Positions 15,684-25,063 are shown, counted from the stretch's first letter. The stretch: 64,000 nucleotides of DNA from Prevotella sp. P5-108 (GCF_002251385.1 NZ_NPJJ01000008.1:62001-126000); one strand, 5' to 3'. Made by a program: numbers and translations. The notes: generated from the letters alone by a model not told the origin.

Positions 15684-17138
15684 TTACTTGATGTTATCTA
15701 CCCAACGGAACAGACGGCTCCATCGTATGCCGCCGAAGCCCTTACGGTCGGGGTCAGAGCTCCACCAGATAAAGATGGGCTTGCCCACCACGTGGTCTTC
15801 GGGCACAAATCCCCAGTAGCGCGAGTCTTCCGAGTTGTGACGGTTGTCGCCCATCATCCAGTAGTAGTCCATCTTGAAGGTGTAGCTCTTGGCCTGCTTG
15901 CCGTTGATAAAGATGCGGCCACGGTCGTCGACGCGCAGGTCGTTGTCTTCATACACCTTGATGCAGCGCTCATAGATGGGCAGATTCTTCAGGGTCAGCT
16001 GGATGCTCGCGCCCTTCTTGGGAATCCACACGGGACCATAGTTGTCGCGGGTCCATCCGGTGTAGGCGTTCTTGGGATAGAGTTCGAAGGTCGAGGGGTC
16101 GTTGTAGAACACCACGGAGTCTACCAGATCCTTGCGCTCACGCAGCGCCTTGACGGCACGGGCCGTGAGAGGCATATATCCGTTCTGGTTAAGCGACAGC
16201 AGGTCTTCCATAGAGATACCCAGCTGCTGCAGCATCTCGTCGGGGATTTCCTTGCCCGGCTTCAGGTCTACCGCATAGGCATACTGCACATTGTCGGGCT
16301 CCTTGTTGGCCTTGCCATCGAGATAGACGATATGGTTCTTGATTTGGAGGGTCTGTCCGGGCAATCCCACACAGCGCTTCACATAGTTCTCACGACGGTC
16401 GGTAGGACGGCTGCTGATGTCGCCAAAATCCGTGGGCATGCTGGCCAGATAGTGGCGGCCCAGCCCGTAGATTTCACCATAGTAGCGGCGCTGCTCCATA
16501 GGGTTCATGCTGCTCACATCGGGCGTGGCACCATACTTCTGCTCATAGAGGTTGGCACCGAAGCCGTAGACCATAGAGTAGTACTGGGTGGAATAGCGCT
16601 CTTCGGTGAGGATGCTGTCGCCGGCAGGATAGTTGAACACCACAATGTCATTGAGCTCTACATGGCCCAAGCCCTTCACGCGGCGATAGTCCCAGTGGGG
16701 CCAGGAGATGTAGCTGTTGGTATTGATTACGGGCAGCGTGTGCTGGGTGAGAGGCATGGTGAGCGGGGTCTGCGGGATGCGGGGGCCATAGCTCACCTTG
16801 CTCACAAAGAGATAGTCGCCCGTGAGCAGACTCTTCTCAAGCGAAGAAGAGGGGATGACATAGTTCTGGAAGAAGAAGAGGTTGATGAAGTAGACAGCCA
16901 CCAGTGCAAACACGAGGGCGTCGACCCAACTCATCACAAACCTCACAGGAGCCTCGGCATCACGCCACCACTGCCAGCGTATCTTCTTGGTGATATACAC
17001 ATCAAAGATGAAGGGCACAACCACCAGGCCGAGCCACGATTTCACCCATACGAGAAAGAGAAGATACAGTGCCAGTACAACCAGAAACTTGGTCCACTGC
17101 ACTTTCATATTGAGTTTGGCTTTTGTCTTGTCTATCAT
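15684..17138 (-). CDS. lepB: Signal peptidase I (LepB)
   Basis: This is a 484-aa inner-membrane protease that removes signal peptides from exported proteins. Two or three hydrophobic helices occupy residues 10-80. Catalytic Ser is in VIPSSSLEKSL (about residue 97) and the general-base Lys in NYVKRCVGLPGQ (about 252). The C-terminal MMGDNRHNSEDSRYWGFVP is the conserved box E. The roughly 150-residue insertion between the Ser and Lys boxes makes it longer than Proteobacterial LepB; such large forms are usual in Bacteroidetes. The start codon lies 6 nt after the dapB stop codon. Confidence 0.95.
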   Translation of the reverse strand: MIDKTKAKLNMKVQWTKFLVVLALYLLFLVWVKSWLGLVVVPFIFDVYITKKIRWQWWRDAEAPVRFVMSWVDALVFALVAVYFINLFFFQNYVIPSSSLEKSLLTGDYLFVSKVSYGPRIPQTPLTMPLTQHTLPVINTNSYISWPHWDYRRVKGLGHVELNDIVVFNYPAGDSILTEERYSTQYYSMVYGFGANLYEQKYGATPDVSSMNPMEQRRYYGEIYGLGRHYLASMPTDFGDISSRPTDRRENYVKRCVGLPGQTLQIKNHIVYLDGKANKEPDNVQYAYAVDLKPGKEIPDEMLQQLGISMEDLLSLNQNGYMPLTARAVKALRERKDLVDSVVFYNDPSTFELYPKNAYTGWTRDNYGPVWIPKKGASIQLTLKNLPIYERCIKVYEDNDLRVDDRGRIFINGKQAKSYTFKMDYYWMMGDNRHNSEDSRYWGFVPEDHVVGKPIFIWWSSDPDRKGFGGIRWSRLFRWVDNIK

Positions 17139-17144
17139 AGTCGT

Positions 17145-17906
17145 TTAGAATTTGAAGAGGTCTGAAGTAGTGAGCAGTCCGCTGTGCTGGGCGGTAAACT
17201 CGGCAGCCAGCACGGCACCGAGGGCAAAGCCCTTGCGCGAGTGGGCGTTGTGCTCGATGCTTATCATGTCGGCCTCAGAGTCGTAGATGACGGTATGGAT
17301 GCCGGGCACCTCGCCGTCGCGCACGCAGTTGATTACCAGGTCCTCGTCGGTGATGTTGCCGTCACCTTCGTCCTGGTGGCCGTCCTCGGTCCAGTAGGTC
17401 ACACCGCGTTTCCAGTCCTTCTTGCGGTCTATGTTGTCGATGATGTCCTCTGCCAGAGTGATGGCGGTGCCGCTGGGGGCGTCGAGTTTGTGCACGTGGT
17501 GGGTTTCCTGCATGCACACATTGTACTCGTCAAACTGGTTCATAATCTTGGCCAGATAGCGGTTGACGGCCGAGAAGATGGCCACGCCGATGCTGAAGTT
17601 GGAAGCCCAGAAGAGGGTGTTGGCGCCGTCCTTGGTCAGGTTGACCACATCGTCCTTATGGTCTTTCATCCAGCCTGTAGAGCCGCTCACCACCTTCACG
17701 CCATGGCTGAACGCCTTGAGGTAGTTGCCATAGGCGGCAGTAGGATTGGTGAACTCGATGGCCACGTCGGCCGAAGCGAACTCAGGCGAGTCGAAATCGT
17801 CTTGGTTATTGACATCGATAATACTTACAATCTCGTGGCCGCGTTGACGGGCAATCTCTTCTATCATGTGCCCCATCTTACCGTAGCCGATAAGTGCTAT
17901 TTTCAT
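17145..17906 (-). CDS. dapB: 4-hydroxy-tetrahydrodipicolinate reductase
   Basis: This is a 253-aa cytosolic enzyme of the lysine/diaminopimelate pathway that reduces hydroxy-tetrahydrodipicolinate with NAD(P)H. The Rossmann loop IGYGKMG is at residues 5-11. GSTGW and the DapB active-site block ETHHVHKLDAPSGTA follow. The ATG at 17906 gives the standard N-terminus MKIALIGYGKMG; an in-frame extension to 18023 has no family match. It heads the operon with lepB, the S26 paralog and wbqC, which joins cell-wall precursor synthesis with secretion. Confidence 0.95.
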   Translation of the reverse strand: MKIALIGYGKMGHMIEEIARQRGHEIVSIIDVNNQDDFDSPEFASADVAIEFTNPTAAYGNYLKAFSHGVKVVSGSTGWMKDHKDDVVNLTKDGANTLFWASNFSIGVAIFSAVNRYLAKIMNQFDEYNVCMQETHHVHKLDAPSGTAITLAEDIIDNIDRKKDWKRGVTYWTEDGHQDEGDGNITDEDLVINCVRDGEVPGIHTVIYDSEADMISIEHNAHSRKGFALGAVLAAEFTAQHSGLLTTSDLFKF

Positions 17907-17981
17907 ATCTTGCTTGCTGTTTGTTCTGTTTGTCCCGCCCGTCACCGCGCTTTGCGTGCGATGGCTTGTGGGCATCAAGGG

Positions 17982-17989
17982 CAAAGTTA
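17982..17989 (-). promoter_or_regulatory. Promoter of the dapB operon
   Basis: TAACTTTG on the minus strand. The leader to the ATG at 17906 would be about 70 nt. No clear -33 box. Confidence 0.5.
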
Positions 17990-18282
17990 AACATAAAATT
18001 TGGGATAATCCGCCATTGATCACGATTTTTTACCTCCCACAGCAGCATTTTTACCTTATTATATATATAGAGGGCTGCTGTTAACGTGATTTAAGAGGAC
18101 GCAGAGGCCGAAACTGCCGTAGCGACGGCCGCCCTGCCGACCGCTCCGCTACCGCCAAGGGGCGCCGCCATGACACGCCCCCACCCCTCCCGACGCAGCC
18201 GACGGGGCGGCGAAAAGTGATTAGTTTGATGGCGCACAGCATATTTTCATCCACATCCAACGGGCGTTTGCGAAAAAAATCG

Positions 18283-18290
18283 TATTTTTG
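18283..18290 (+). promoter_or_regulatory. Promoter of the DUF2851-dprA-dusB operon
   Basis: TATTTTTG at 18283-18290, with the ATG 25 nt downstream at 18316. The -33 region is not well conserved. Confidence 0.55.
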
Positions 18291-18315
18291 CACGATAAGT
18301 ATTTTGCTCACGCCA

Positions 18316-19611
18316 ATGGAACAACTGCTGCACTATGTATGGAAACACAAGATGTTTCCGTTAGGCCATCTCTCCACCACCGACGGGCTGGAGGTCGAGG
18401 TGATAGACCCGGGACTGCACAACAACAATGCCGGACCCGACTTCTTCAACGCCAAGATACGCATCGACGGCACCCTGTGGGTGGGCAACATCGAAATCCA
18501 TACCCGTTCTTCCGACTGGTATCAGCATGGCCATCAGCGCGATGCACGATACAACAACGTGATACTGCATATAGCCGAGACGGTAGACACCGACGTGGTG
18601 ACCGAGAGCGGAGAACGCCCGCCCCAGCTCCAGCTCAGCGTGCCCCAGGATATCAGTATGCGCTATACCGAGCTCGCCGCCACCGACAAATACCCTCCCT
18701 GTTACCACATCATTCCGTCGCTGAGCCGCCTCACCGTACATAGCTGGATGAGCGCACTGCAGACCGAGCGGCTGGAACAGAAGACCGAAGCCATAGGACA
18801 ACGGCTGAAGCGATGCAACGGCTCGTGGGAAGCAGCCTACTTCGTCACGCTGGCGCGCAACTACGGTTTCGGCGTCAATGGCGACGCCTTTGAGACCTGG
18901 GCATACCACATCCCGCTGAACGATGTGGCCCACCATCGCGACGACCTTTTCCAAGTAGAAGCCATGTTTATGGGCCAAGCCGGGCTGCTCGCCCCTGAAG
19001 CCGTCCCGGAGCGTTATCGCGACAGCGCCAACCACGACGACTACTGCTGCCGACTGCGCAGCGAGTACCGCTACCTCGCCCACAAGTTCGGCCTTACGCC
19101 TATGGACCACCATCTATGGAAGTTTCTGCGGCTGCGACCACAGAACTTCCCCCACATACGCATCTCGCAGCTGGCGCAGCTCTACTTCTCGCGCCAGGCA
19201 GGGCTGAGCCGCATACTCGAGTGTACCACCGTCGCCCACTTGGCCGAGGCGCTGCACACATCGGTCACCCCCTACTGGAAGACCCATTACACCTTCGGCT
19301 CCGAAGCCGAGAGCAACGATAAGCAGATGTCGCCCTTCTCCATCAATCTGCTCATCATCAACACCGTCATACCCCTGCTCTTCGCCTACGGGCGCTACAA
19401 GGGCAACGAGGCGCTCTGCGACCGCGCCTTCAGTCTGCTCGAACAGGCCCGCGCCGAAAACAACCACATCGTGAGGCTCTGGCGCGAGTGCGGACTGGAG
19501 GTCGAGAATGCCGGCGACTCCCAGGCGCTCATCCAGTTGAAGTCGGCCTACTGCGACCGCCGCGACTGTCTGCGCTGCCGCTTCGGCTACGAGTATCTGA
19601 AAGCCCGATGA
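18316..19611 (+). CDS. DUF2851 family protein
   Basis: This is a 431-aa protein. The opening MEQLLHYVWKHKMFP, then DPGLHNNNAGPDFFNAKIRIDG, GNIEIHTRSSDWYQHGH and YNNVILHIAE are characteristic of DUF2851, a family widespread in Bacteroidetes. The conserved Asn, Asp, Glu and His residues in that N-terminal block recall a metal-dependent nuclease fold, but the function is undetermined. It carries a Cys pair near the C-terminus (CDRRDCLRC). The start at 18316 follows the promoter. First gene of an apparent operon with a thioesterase, dprA and dusB. Confidence 0.88.
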   Translation: MEQLLHYVWKHKMFPLGHLSTTDGLEVEVIDPGLHNNNAGPDFFNAKIRIDGTLWVGNIEIHTRSSDWYQHGHQRDARYNNVILHIAETVDTDVVTESGERPPQLQLSVPQDISMRYTELAATDKYPPCYHIIPSLSRLTVHSWMSALQTERLEQKTEAIGQRLKRCNGSWEAAYFVTLARNYGFGVNGDAFETWAYHIPLNDVAHHRDDLFQVEAMFMGQAGLLAPEAVPERYRDSANHDDYCCRLRSEYRYLAHKFGLTPMDHHLWKFLRLRPQNFPHIRISQLAQLYFSRQAGLSRILECTTVAHLAEALHTSVTPYWKTHYTFGSEAESNDKQMSPFSINLLIINTVIPLLFAYGRYKGNEALCDRAFSLLEQARAENNHIVRLWRECGLEVENAGDSQALIQLKSAYCDRRDCLRCRFGYEYLKAR

Positions 19612-19676
19612 AATGGGCCGAAACCGCCCCCGACACCGTCACCATTATAGATAAACAGCATACAACCCATAAGACA

Positions 19677-20099
19677 ATGATAAAGAAGTATATCTTTGAG
19701 ACCCGCATGGAAGTGAGAGACTACGAGTGCGACATCCAGGGCATCGTCAACAATGCCAACTATCTGCACTATACCGAGCACACCCGCCACCTCTTCCTGA
19801 AGCACACGGGGCTGAGTTTCGCCGAGATGCACAGCCGCGGCATCGACGCCGTAGTGGCGCGCATGAACCTGCAGTACAAGCAGCCGCTCAGATGCGACGA
19901 CGTGCTCATCTCCCGGTTGGCCTTGCACAAGGAAGGCATACGCTGGGTGTTCGACCACGACATCTTCCGCGCCAGCGACGAGCGCCTCTGCTTCCGCGCC
20001 ACCGTCGAACTGGCGGTGCTCATCAACGGCCGCTTGGGCACAAGCGACGAGTACGACAAGGCTTTTGCCCCCTATCTCAACGACAGCACGCACCCATGA
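19677..20099 (+). CDS. Hotdog-fold acyl-CoA thioesterase (4HBT/YbgC-like)
   Basis: This is a 140-aa protein with the 4HBT signature YECDIQGIVNNANYLHYTEHTR, where the Asp and the following Gly/Asn helix form the active site of the family. Such proteins hydrolyse acyl-CoA or acyl-ACP thioesters; the chain length is not predictable here. The ATG at 19677 matches family length; the longer frame from 19488 runs inside the DUF2851 gene. Its TGA overlaps the ATG of dprA (ATGA), indicating coupled translation. Confidence 0.9.
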   Translation: MIKKYIFETRMEVRDYECDIQGIVNNANYLHYTEHTRHLFLKHTGLSFAEMHSRGIDAVVARMNLQYKQPLRCDDVLISRLALHKEGIRWVFDHDIFRASDERLCFRATVELAVLINGRLGTSDEYDKAFAPYLNDSTHP

Positions 20100-21223
20100 G
20101 CCACGAGCAAGACGTCATCCACGCCATCACCCTCACCCGCATAGGTTTCTACAACATGGCGGGCATGCTCGACCTCCTGCGCCGGGCAGGGTCTGCCACG
20201 GCCATCATGGAGCATAGCGCCGATATACGCCAACTGGTGCCCGACGCCTCGCCCAGGCTGGTAGAGGCTTTCCGCAACAGCGGCGACGCCGCCCATCGTG
20301 CCGAGGTAGAGTATGCGTGGGCCGTGGAGCATGGTGTAAGGGTGCTCTGCTATGGCAGCAGCGACTATCCGCAGCGACTCAACGACTGCCCCGACGCACC
20401 GCTGGTGCTCTACTACAAGGGCAATGCCGACCTCAACCAGCAGCGCGTCATCAACATCGTGGGCACGCGCCGCTGCACGGTCTACGGACAGGACATCATA
20501 CGCCGCTTTGTCGCCGACCTGCGCCAACTGTGTCCGCGCGTGCTCATCGTGAGCGGATTGGCTTACGGCGTAGATATCTGTGCCCACCGCCAGGCGCTCC
20601 AGCAGGGCTTTGAGACTGTGGGCGTGCTGGCACACGGGCTCGACGACCTCTACCCCACCGCCCACCGCGACACTGCGGTGCAGATGCTGCACCAGGGCGG
20701 ACTCGTCACCGAGTTTATGACCCAGACGCGTGCCGACAAGATGAACTTCGTAAGGCGCAACCGCATCGTGGCGGGTATGGCCGACGCCACCCTGCTCATC
20801 CAGAGCGCTGCCAAGGGCGGCGGACTCATCACCTGCGACATCGCCCAGAACTACGGCCGCGACGTGTTTGCCTTCCCCGGCCCGGTGGATGTCGAGGAAT
20901 GTCGCGGATGCAACAACCTGATACGCGACAACGGCGCCGGACTCATTACCTCGGCCGAGGACTTCGTCAATGCCGTCAACTGGAACGACCACCGGCTGCT
21001 TGAAGCCACGCGCATGGGCATTGAGCGGCAGCTGTTTCCCGACCTCTCGGCAGAGGAGCAGACCGTCGTCGACGTGCTCAGCGCCACCAACGACCTGCAG
21101 GTCAACCTGCTCACCGTCAAGACCGGCATACCCATATCGCGCCTCTCGGCACTGCTCTTCACGCTCGAGATGAAGGGCGTGGTAAGGTCACTCGCCGGCG
21201 GAATGTATCATCTGCTCAAATAA
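20096..21223 (+). CDS. dprA: DNA-processing protein DprA (Smf)
   Basis: This is a 375-aa cytosolic protein that binds incoming single-stranded DNA and loads RecA during natural transformation. Domains: an N-terminal helical region (1-90), a Rossmann-like DprA core with YPQRLNDCPDAPLVLYYKG, VGTRRCTVYG, VSGLAYGVDICAHR, GLDDLYP and TLLIQSAAKGGGLITCD (90-300), and a C-terminal winged helix (320-375). All core motifs are intact. No other competence gene is in the window. The start overlaps the thioesterase stop codon. Confidence 0.95.
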   Translation: MSHEQDVIHAITLTRIGFYNMAGMLDLLRRAGSATAIMEHSADIRQLVPDASPRLVEAFRNSGDAAHRAEVEYAWAVEHGVRVLCYGSSDYPQRLNDCPDAPLVLYYKGNADLNQQRVINIVGTRRCTVYGQDIIRRFVADLRQLCPRVLIVSGLAYGVDICAHRQALQQGFETVGVLAHGLDDLYPTAHRDTAVQMLHQGGLVTEFMTQTRADKMNFVRRNRIVAGMADATLLIQSAAKGGGLITCDIAQNYGRDVFAFPGPVDVEECRGCNNLIRDNGAGLITSAEDFVNAVNWNDHRLLEATRMGIERQLFPDLSAEEQTVVDVLSATNDLQVNLLTVKTGIPISRLSALLFTLEMKGVVRSLAGGMYHLLK

Positions 21224-21230
21224 GTAAGTT

Positions 21231-22214
21231 ATGAAAATAGGAAATATAGACCTGGGCACACGCCCACTCTTTCTGGCGCCGATGGAAGACGTCACCGACA
21301 TAGGCTTCCGCATGCTCTGCAAGCGGTTTGGCGCCGCCATGGTATATACCGAGTTCGTATCGGCAGAGGCCATCATCCGCTCGATACGCTCCACGCTCAA
21401 CAAGATGGTGCTGCACGACGAAGAACGGCCCGTGGGCATACAGATTTACGGCCGAGACACCGCCTCGATGGTCGAGGCTGCCAAGATCGTGGAAGAAGCC
21501 AAGCCCGACGTGATAGACATCAACTTCGGATGCCCCGTCAAGAAGGTGGCGGGCAAAGGCGCCGGAGCCGGCATGCTGCGCAATGTGCCGCTGATGCTCG
21601 AAATCACGCGCGAGGTGGTCAAGGCGGTCCATGTGCCCGTGACGGTAAAGACCCGACTGGGATGGGACAGCGACAACCTCATCATCACCCAACTGGCTGA
21701 GCAGCTGCAGGACTGCGGCATACAGGCGCTCACCATCCACGGCCGCACACGCAGCCAGATGTACACCGGACAGGCCGACTGGTCTCTCATAGGCGAGGTG
21801 AAGCGCAACCCACGCATACATATACCCATCATCGGCAACGGCGACATCGACTCGCCTGAGTCGGCACGGCGCGCGTTCGACGACTATGGCGTGGACGCCG
21901 TGATGATAGGCCGCGCCACCTTCGGCCGCCCGTGGATATTCCAGGATATACGCGAGGGACGCGACACGCTGACACTCGACGAGAAGATTGACGTGCTCAA
22001 GGAGCAGTTGCGCATCAACGTGGAGCGCATCGACGAATACCGGGGCATACTCCACACCCGCCGGCATCTCGCGGCAAGTCCCATATTCAAGGGCATACCC
22101 GATTTCAAGCAGACGCGCATAGCCATGCTCAGGGCTGACACCGTAGAGGCGCTCACGGACATTCTCGAGGAGTGTCGCCACAGGCTCAAAGCCATAGAAG
22201 AGCATAACGAATAG
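21231..22214 (+). CDS. dusB: tRNA-dihydrouridine synthase (DusB type)
   Basis: This is a 327-aa FMN enzyme that reduces specific uridines in the tRNA D-loop. The TIM-barrel opening FLAPMEDVTDIGFR, the catalytic Cys in INFGCPVKKV, KTRLGWD, IHGRTRSQMY and the FMN-binding IGNGDI and MIGRATFGRPW are all present. Length is normal. It starts 7 nt after the dprA stop codon and is the last gene of the operon; a terminator follows at 22256. Confidence 0.94.
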   Translation: MKIGNIDLGTRPLFLAPMEDVTDIGFRMLCKRFGAAMVYTEFVSAEAIIRSIRSTLNKMVLHDEERPVGIQIYGRDTASMVEAAKIVEEAKPDVIDINFGCPVKKVAGKGAGAGMLRNVPLMLEITREVVKAVHVPVTVKTRLGWDSDNLIITQLAEQLQDCGIQALTIHGRTRSQMYTGQADWSLIGEVKRNPRIHIPIIGNGDIDSPESARRAFDDYGVDAVMIGRATFGRPWIFQDIREGRDTLTLDEKIDVLKEQLRINVERIDEYRGILHTRRHLAASPIFKGIPDFKQTRIAMLRADTVEALTDILEECRHRLKAIEEHNE

Positions 22215-22255
22215 TGAGTGACTGCGCTCACACCGCACATCACTGACCACACAGC

Positions 22256-22294
22256 AATCTCCGGACAGCCCACAACAGGCAGTCCGGGGATTTT
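22256..22294 (+). terminator. Terminator of the dprA-dusB operon
   Basis: AATCTCCGGAC (22256-22266) pairs with GTCCGGGGATT (22282-22292; one mismatch or wobble) and is followed by TTTT. Confidence 0.75.
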
Positions 22295-22299
22295 ATGTT

Positions 22300-22558
22300 G
22301 ACTCCGCCCTGCCTGTCAGCACAAGTGGGTGTGACTGGGATGATGTTATGACGACCTTCTATGACGACAAACGCTATATGACAATAAAATAAAACCGCAT
22401 GGGAAAAAACAAACATACTATAGCTTGGTTATCGGTTAATGACAAGTTCTATTTAGTTATTGCAGGGCGCAAATCACTCATATAGAACCTCAAATTATGG
22501 AAATATTGACATGAAAGTAATATCAATGAGTGCGCTACGCACATCAACAGGTATGGAC
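22300..22558. other. AT-rich gene-free stretch
   Basis: About 260 bp, visibly poorer in GC than its neighbours, with no open frame I can defend and no clear repeat. It may be decayed DNA. Confidence 0.4.
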
Positions 22559-22607
22559 AAAAAAAAGAGCCAAAAGGGAATCTTCTATCAGATGCCTCCG
22601 GCTCTTT
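22559..22607 (-). terminator. Terminator of the minus-strand gene at 22671-23039
   Basis: On the minus strand AAAGAGCC (from 22607) pairs with GGCTCTTT (to 22564), and the stem runs into eight consecutive T. Read on the plus strand the stem lacks the long T-run, so it acts mainly leftward. Confidence 0.8.
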
Positions 22608-22670
22608 GGGTATTTATATAAAGAATGTGTATGTCTGTATAAGACGGCTATTTCCTATTAAGTTAGATTT

Positions 22671-23039
22671 TTATGCGTACTTGGAGTAAATCATGTTGAA
22701 CACGTGGTTGTCCTCGCTGGTCATGGGCGCATAGGCGCCTACGTAGTCGATGGTCTGGTCGGTCACCTCACAGTCAGCGTTACCCGCGAAACGATAGACG
22801 ATGCTGTCGTTCTCCACATAGAAGTTGGGGAAGTAAGCCTCGTTCATCATGTCCATGGTAGGGTTCATACACATGCCAAAATCTATGCGGTCGTCATAGA
22901 TCACGATATTGGCTGTAGGATTCTCTGACAGCATGATGCCGTGCTCGATGGCCTCGGAGAGATACATGCAGGCTGTGCGGGTGATGTTCTTCACCGAAGA
23001 ATCCACTGTGATGTCCAGATTGTCGAATTTTGAGTACAT
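22671..23039 (-). CDS. Hypothetical protein, 122 aa
   Basis: A short acidic protein with no signal peptide or membrane segment, starting MYSKFDNLDITVDSS. It contains several Asp- and Asn-rich turns, VIYDDRIDFGMCMNP and FYVENDSIVYRFAGNADCE, which suggest a compact beta-rich fold. I do not recognise the family. It has its own well-formed promoter and terminator, which supports a real single-gene unit. The ATG at 23039 is the only internal start after the promoter. Confidence 0.7.
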   Translation of the reverse strand: MYSKFDNLDITVDSSVKNITRTACMYLSEAIEHGIMLSENPTANIVIYDDRIDFGMCMNPTMDMMNEAYFPNFYVENDSIVYRFAGNADCEVTDQTIDYVGAYAPMTSEDNHVFNMIYSKYA

Positions 23040-23462
23040 AACTCTTGCGTTTTGATGGTTTTCTTTTTCCTTAATGGTCTTTCCCGTTGCGGGATTATCC
23101 TTTACAATTTTTTGTCCACGCTGAGTGGCTTGCTTGATTGTTGCAAAGGTAATGGGAAATCTCGCGCACCACAAGAAAATAATCTGCGCGCATCTCCCAT
23201 TTGGTCATTTTGTCCGTAATTTTGGTTTTAATATGATTTTTATGCGTCATTTGGTCATTTTTCTTATACAAGTACACTTTTTAGACATATCCTCTATTTT
23301 TCCCTTTTCATCGTGTTTTGGTTGAGCAATGCGACACTTTGAACAGTCCTGTACATAGGAAAGTCACAGCACATGACTATAGCCACATTGGGCAAGAATG
23401 TTTTTTGGCGGTCGCACATAATATTTCCAACCCTTTCGTCGTTTATATAGAAAAGGACCGAA
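23040..23462. other. Divergent intergenic region with a 14-bp direct repeat
   Basis: It holds the leader and promoter of the minus gene (to 23174). CATTTGGTCATTTT occurs twice, at 23198-23211 and 23248-23261, exactly 50 bp apart. A plus-oriented TAATTTTG lies at 23217-23224, between the copies, and could serve the esterase gene with a leader of about 230 nt. The direct repeats could be a regulator's site. Confidence 0.5.
23144..23174 (-). promoter_or_regulatory. Promoter of the 122-aa hypothetical gene
   Basis: Minus strand TTG (23172-23174), 20 nt, TACCTTTG (23144-23151). The leader is about 100 nt and contains a small CCCG/CGGG hairpin. Confidence 0.7.
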
Positions 23463-24167
23463 ATGAAAGCATTGGACATCGACAGCCAGCCCTGTCTCAT
23501 CCACACGACAGGCACACCCAAGGCAGTGCTCATACAGCTGACCGCCCGCCACGAGCGCAAAACCATAGACAGCGAGCTGAGCCTCATAGAGCAAGGATCC
23601 CAGATGGGCTTTGTCTTTGTGGGCATCGACCTGCAGCAGTGGGCACTCTCCCTCATGCCCTGGGCCGACGAGGCGGTGGCGAGAGACCCCGAGGTGGGGC
23701 GTCACGCCATAGATACGCTCGACTATGTGACCCGCCAGCTGTTGCCCTATATATATAATAGGTATGGACAGCTGCCCTGTATCCTCGGAGGCTACTCTCT
23801 GGGCGGACTCTTCAGTCTCTGGGCGGCATCGGAGTGTCCTCTCTTCGACGCCGTGGCGGCAGCCTCGCCCTCGGTGTGGGTCAAGAACTGGGACAACTAT
23901 GCTGACAGCCACCCCAGCATGGCACGCAAGGTATACATGAGCCTGGGCGACCGCGAAGAGCATGCCCGCAACCAGCGCATGGCTGCCGTGGGCGACTGCA
24001 TACGCCGCCACCACGAGCGGCTCAAGGCACAGCTGGGCGACGGCAGCACCACGCTCGCATGGAACAAGGGCGGCCACTTCGACCAAGAAGACCAGCGCAT
24101 GGCCGACGCCTTCCTCTGGTGTCTCGAGCGCATCGACGGCGATAAAATGGACGAAAACAAACGATAA
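23463..24167 (+). CDS. Alpha/beta-hydrolase, esterase-like
   Basis: This is a 234-aa protein without a signal peptide. The nucleophile elbow is GGYSLGGLFS (Ser near residue 118), and a C-terminal WNKGGHFDQED supplies the candidate catalytic His. The order and spacing resemble the putative-esterase (D/IroE-like) branch of the fold. It is 16 nt upstream of the cyclophilin gene and probably cotranscribed with it. The substrate is not predictable. Confidence 0.8.
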   Translation: MKALDIDSQPCLIHTTGTPKAVLIQLTARHERKTIDSELSLIEQGSQMGFVFVGIDLQQWALSLMPWADEAVARDPEVGRHAIDTLDYVTRQLLPYIYNRYGQLPCILGGYSLGGLFSLWAASECPLFDAVAAASPSVWVKNWDNYADSHPSMARKVYMSLGDREEHARNQRMAAVGDCIRRHHERLKAQLGDGSTTLAWNKGGHFDQEDQRMADAFLWCLERIDGDKMDENKR

Positions 24168-24183
24168 CCGCACAACTACTGAT

Positions 24184-24951
24184 ATGAAGAAGACCCTCAT
24201 CTCTACCCTGGCGCTGCTCATGGCAGCCCTCGGCGCCAAGGCGCAGACAGCGCCCGCTACGGCGCAACGCCCCGAAGTGCTCATCGAGACCACTATGGGC
24301 AACATCCGTCTGCAACTCTACAATGAGACGCCGCAGCACCGTGACAACTTTCTCAAGCTCATCCGTACCCACCACTTCTACGACTCGCTGCTCTTCCACC
24401 GCGTCATCCCCGACTTCATGATACAGGCGGGCGATCCGCGCAGCAAGCATGCGCCCGCCGGCGAACTGCTGGGCAACACCTCGCTCGACTATACCCTGCC
24501 CGCCGAGATACGGCTGCCGCAGATTTTCCACAAGCGCGGCGCACTGGCGGCTGCCCGGGAGGGCGACAAGACCAACCCCGAGCGACGCTCGAGCAGCACC
24601 CAGTTCTATATCGTCTATGGCAAGGTGTGCGACGAGACCACCCTGGAGCGCGGACGGCAGAATCTGAAACAGCTCTTCGGCGACAGCATCACCATGAGTC
24701 CTGAGATGGAGCGCGTCTATACCACCCTGGGCGGCACACCCCATCTCGACGGTGCCTATACGGTGTTTGGCGAGGTGACAGAGGGCATGGATGTGGTCGA
24801 GAAGATACAGGCGGTAGAGCGCGACGCCAATGACCGTCCGCTCACCGACGTGCGCATCGTCAGAGCCACCATCACGCGCGATGTACCGGGCATGGAGCCC
24901 CGTCCCAAGGCCACTCCCAAGCGCACAAAGAGAATGGCAAGACGCAGATAA
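24184..24951 (+). CDS. Periplasmic cyclophilin-type peptidyl-prolyl isomerase
   Basis: This is a 255-aa protein with signal peptide MKKTLISTLALLMAALGAKAQ. The cyclophilin domain (about 30-230) shows TTMGNIRLQLYNETPQH, NFLKLI, FHRVIPDFMIQAGDP, SSSTQFYIVYG and the late YTVFGEVTEGMDVVEKI. Relative to minimal cyclophilins it has an insertion of about 40 residues before the last block, and a basic Arg/Lys/Pro tail. The isomerase assists folding of exported proteins. Confidence 0.93.
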   Translation: MKKTLISTLALLMAALGAKAQTAPATAQRPEVLIETTMGNIRLQLYNETPQHRDNFLKLIRTHHFYDSLLFHRVIPDFMIQAGDPRSKHAPAGELLGNTSLDYTLPAEIRLPQIFHKRGALAAAREGDKTNPERRSSSTQFYIVYGKVCDETTLERGRQNLKQLFGDSITMSPEMERVYTTLGGTPHLDGAYTVFGEVTEGMDVVEKIQAVERDANDRPLTDVRIVRATITRDVPGMEPRPKATPKRTKRMARRR

Positions 24952-25063
24952 ACAACAACTTTTGCCGTCTTTTCTTGCGTATCTTGGTTTTTATTGGTAA
25001 TATTGCATATCCTTTTATGCCTGAAAGCAATAGACATATACCATACAAACCCTAATAATTGGA

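Larger units (their letters stand above)
17907..18315. other. Divergent promoter region between dapB and the DUF2851 gene
   Basis: About 410 bp. It holds the dapB promoter (17982-17989, minus) and the DUF2851 promoter (18283-18290, plus). Between them, 18090-18220 is strongly GC-rich with many CCG and CGG steps and no supported gene. I see no clear tandem repeat in that stretch. Confidence 0.6.

Noticed and set aside
22300-22558. Small RNA or tRNA gene
   Set aside because: No tRNA arms, promoter box or strong hairpin could be seen in this AT-rich stretch.
23125-23325. 66-aa plus-strand frame upstream of the esterase
   Set aside because: It overlaps the promoter and leader of the divergent gene and has no recognisable features.
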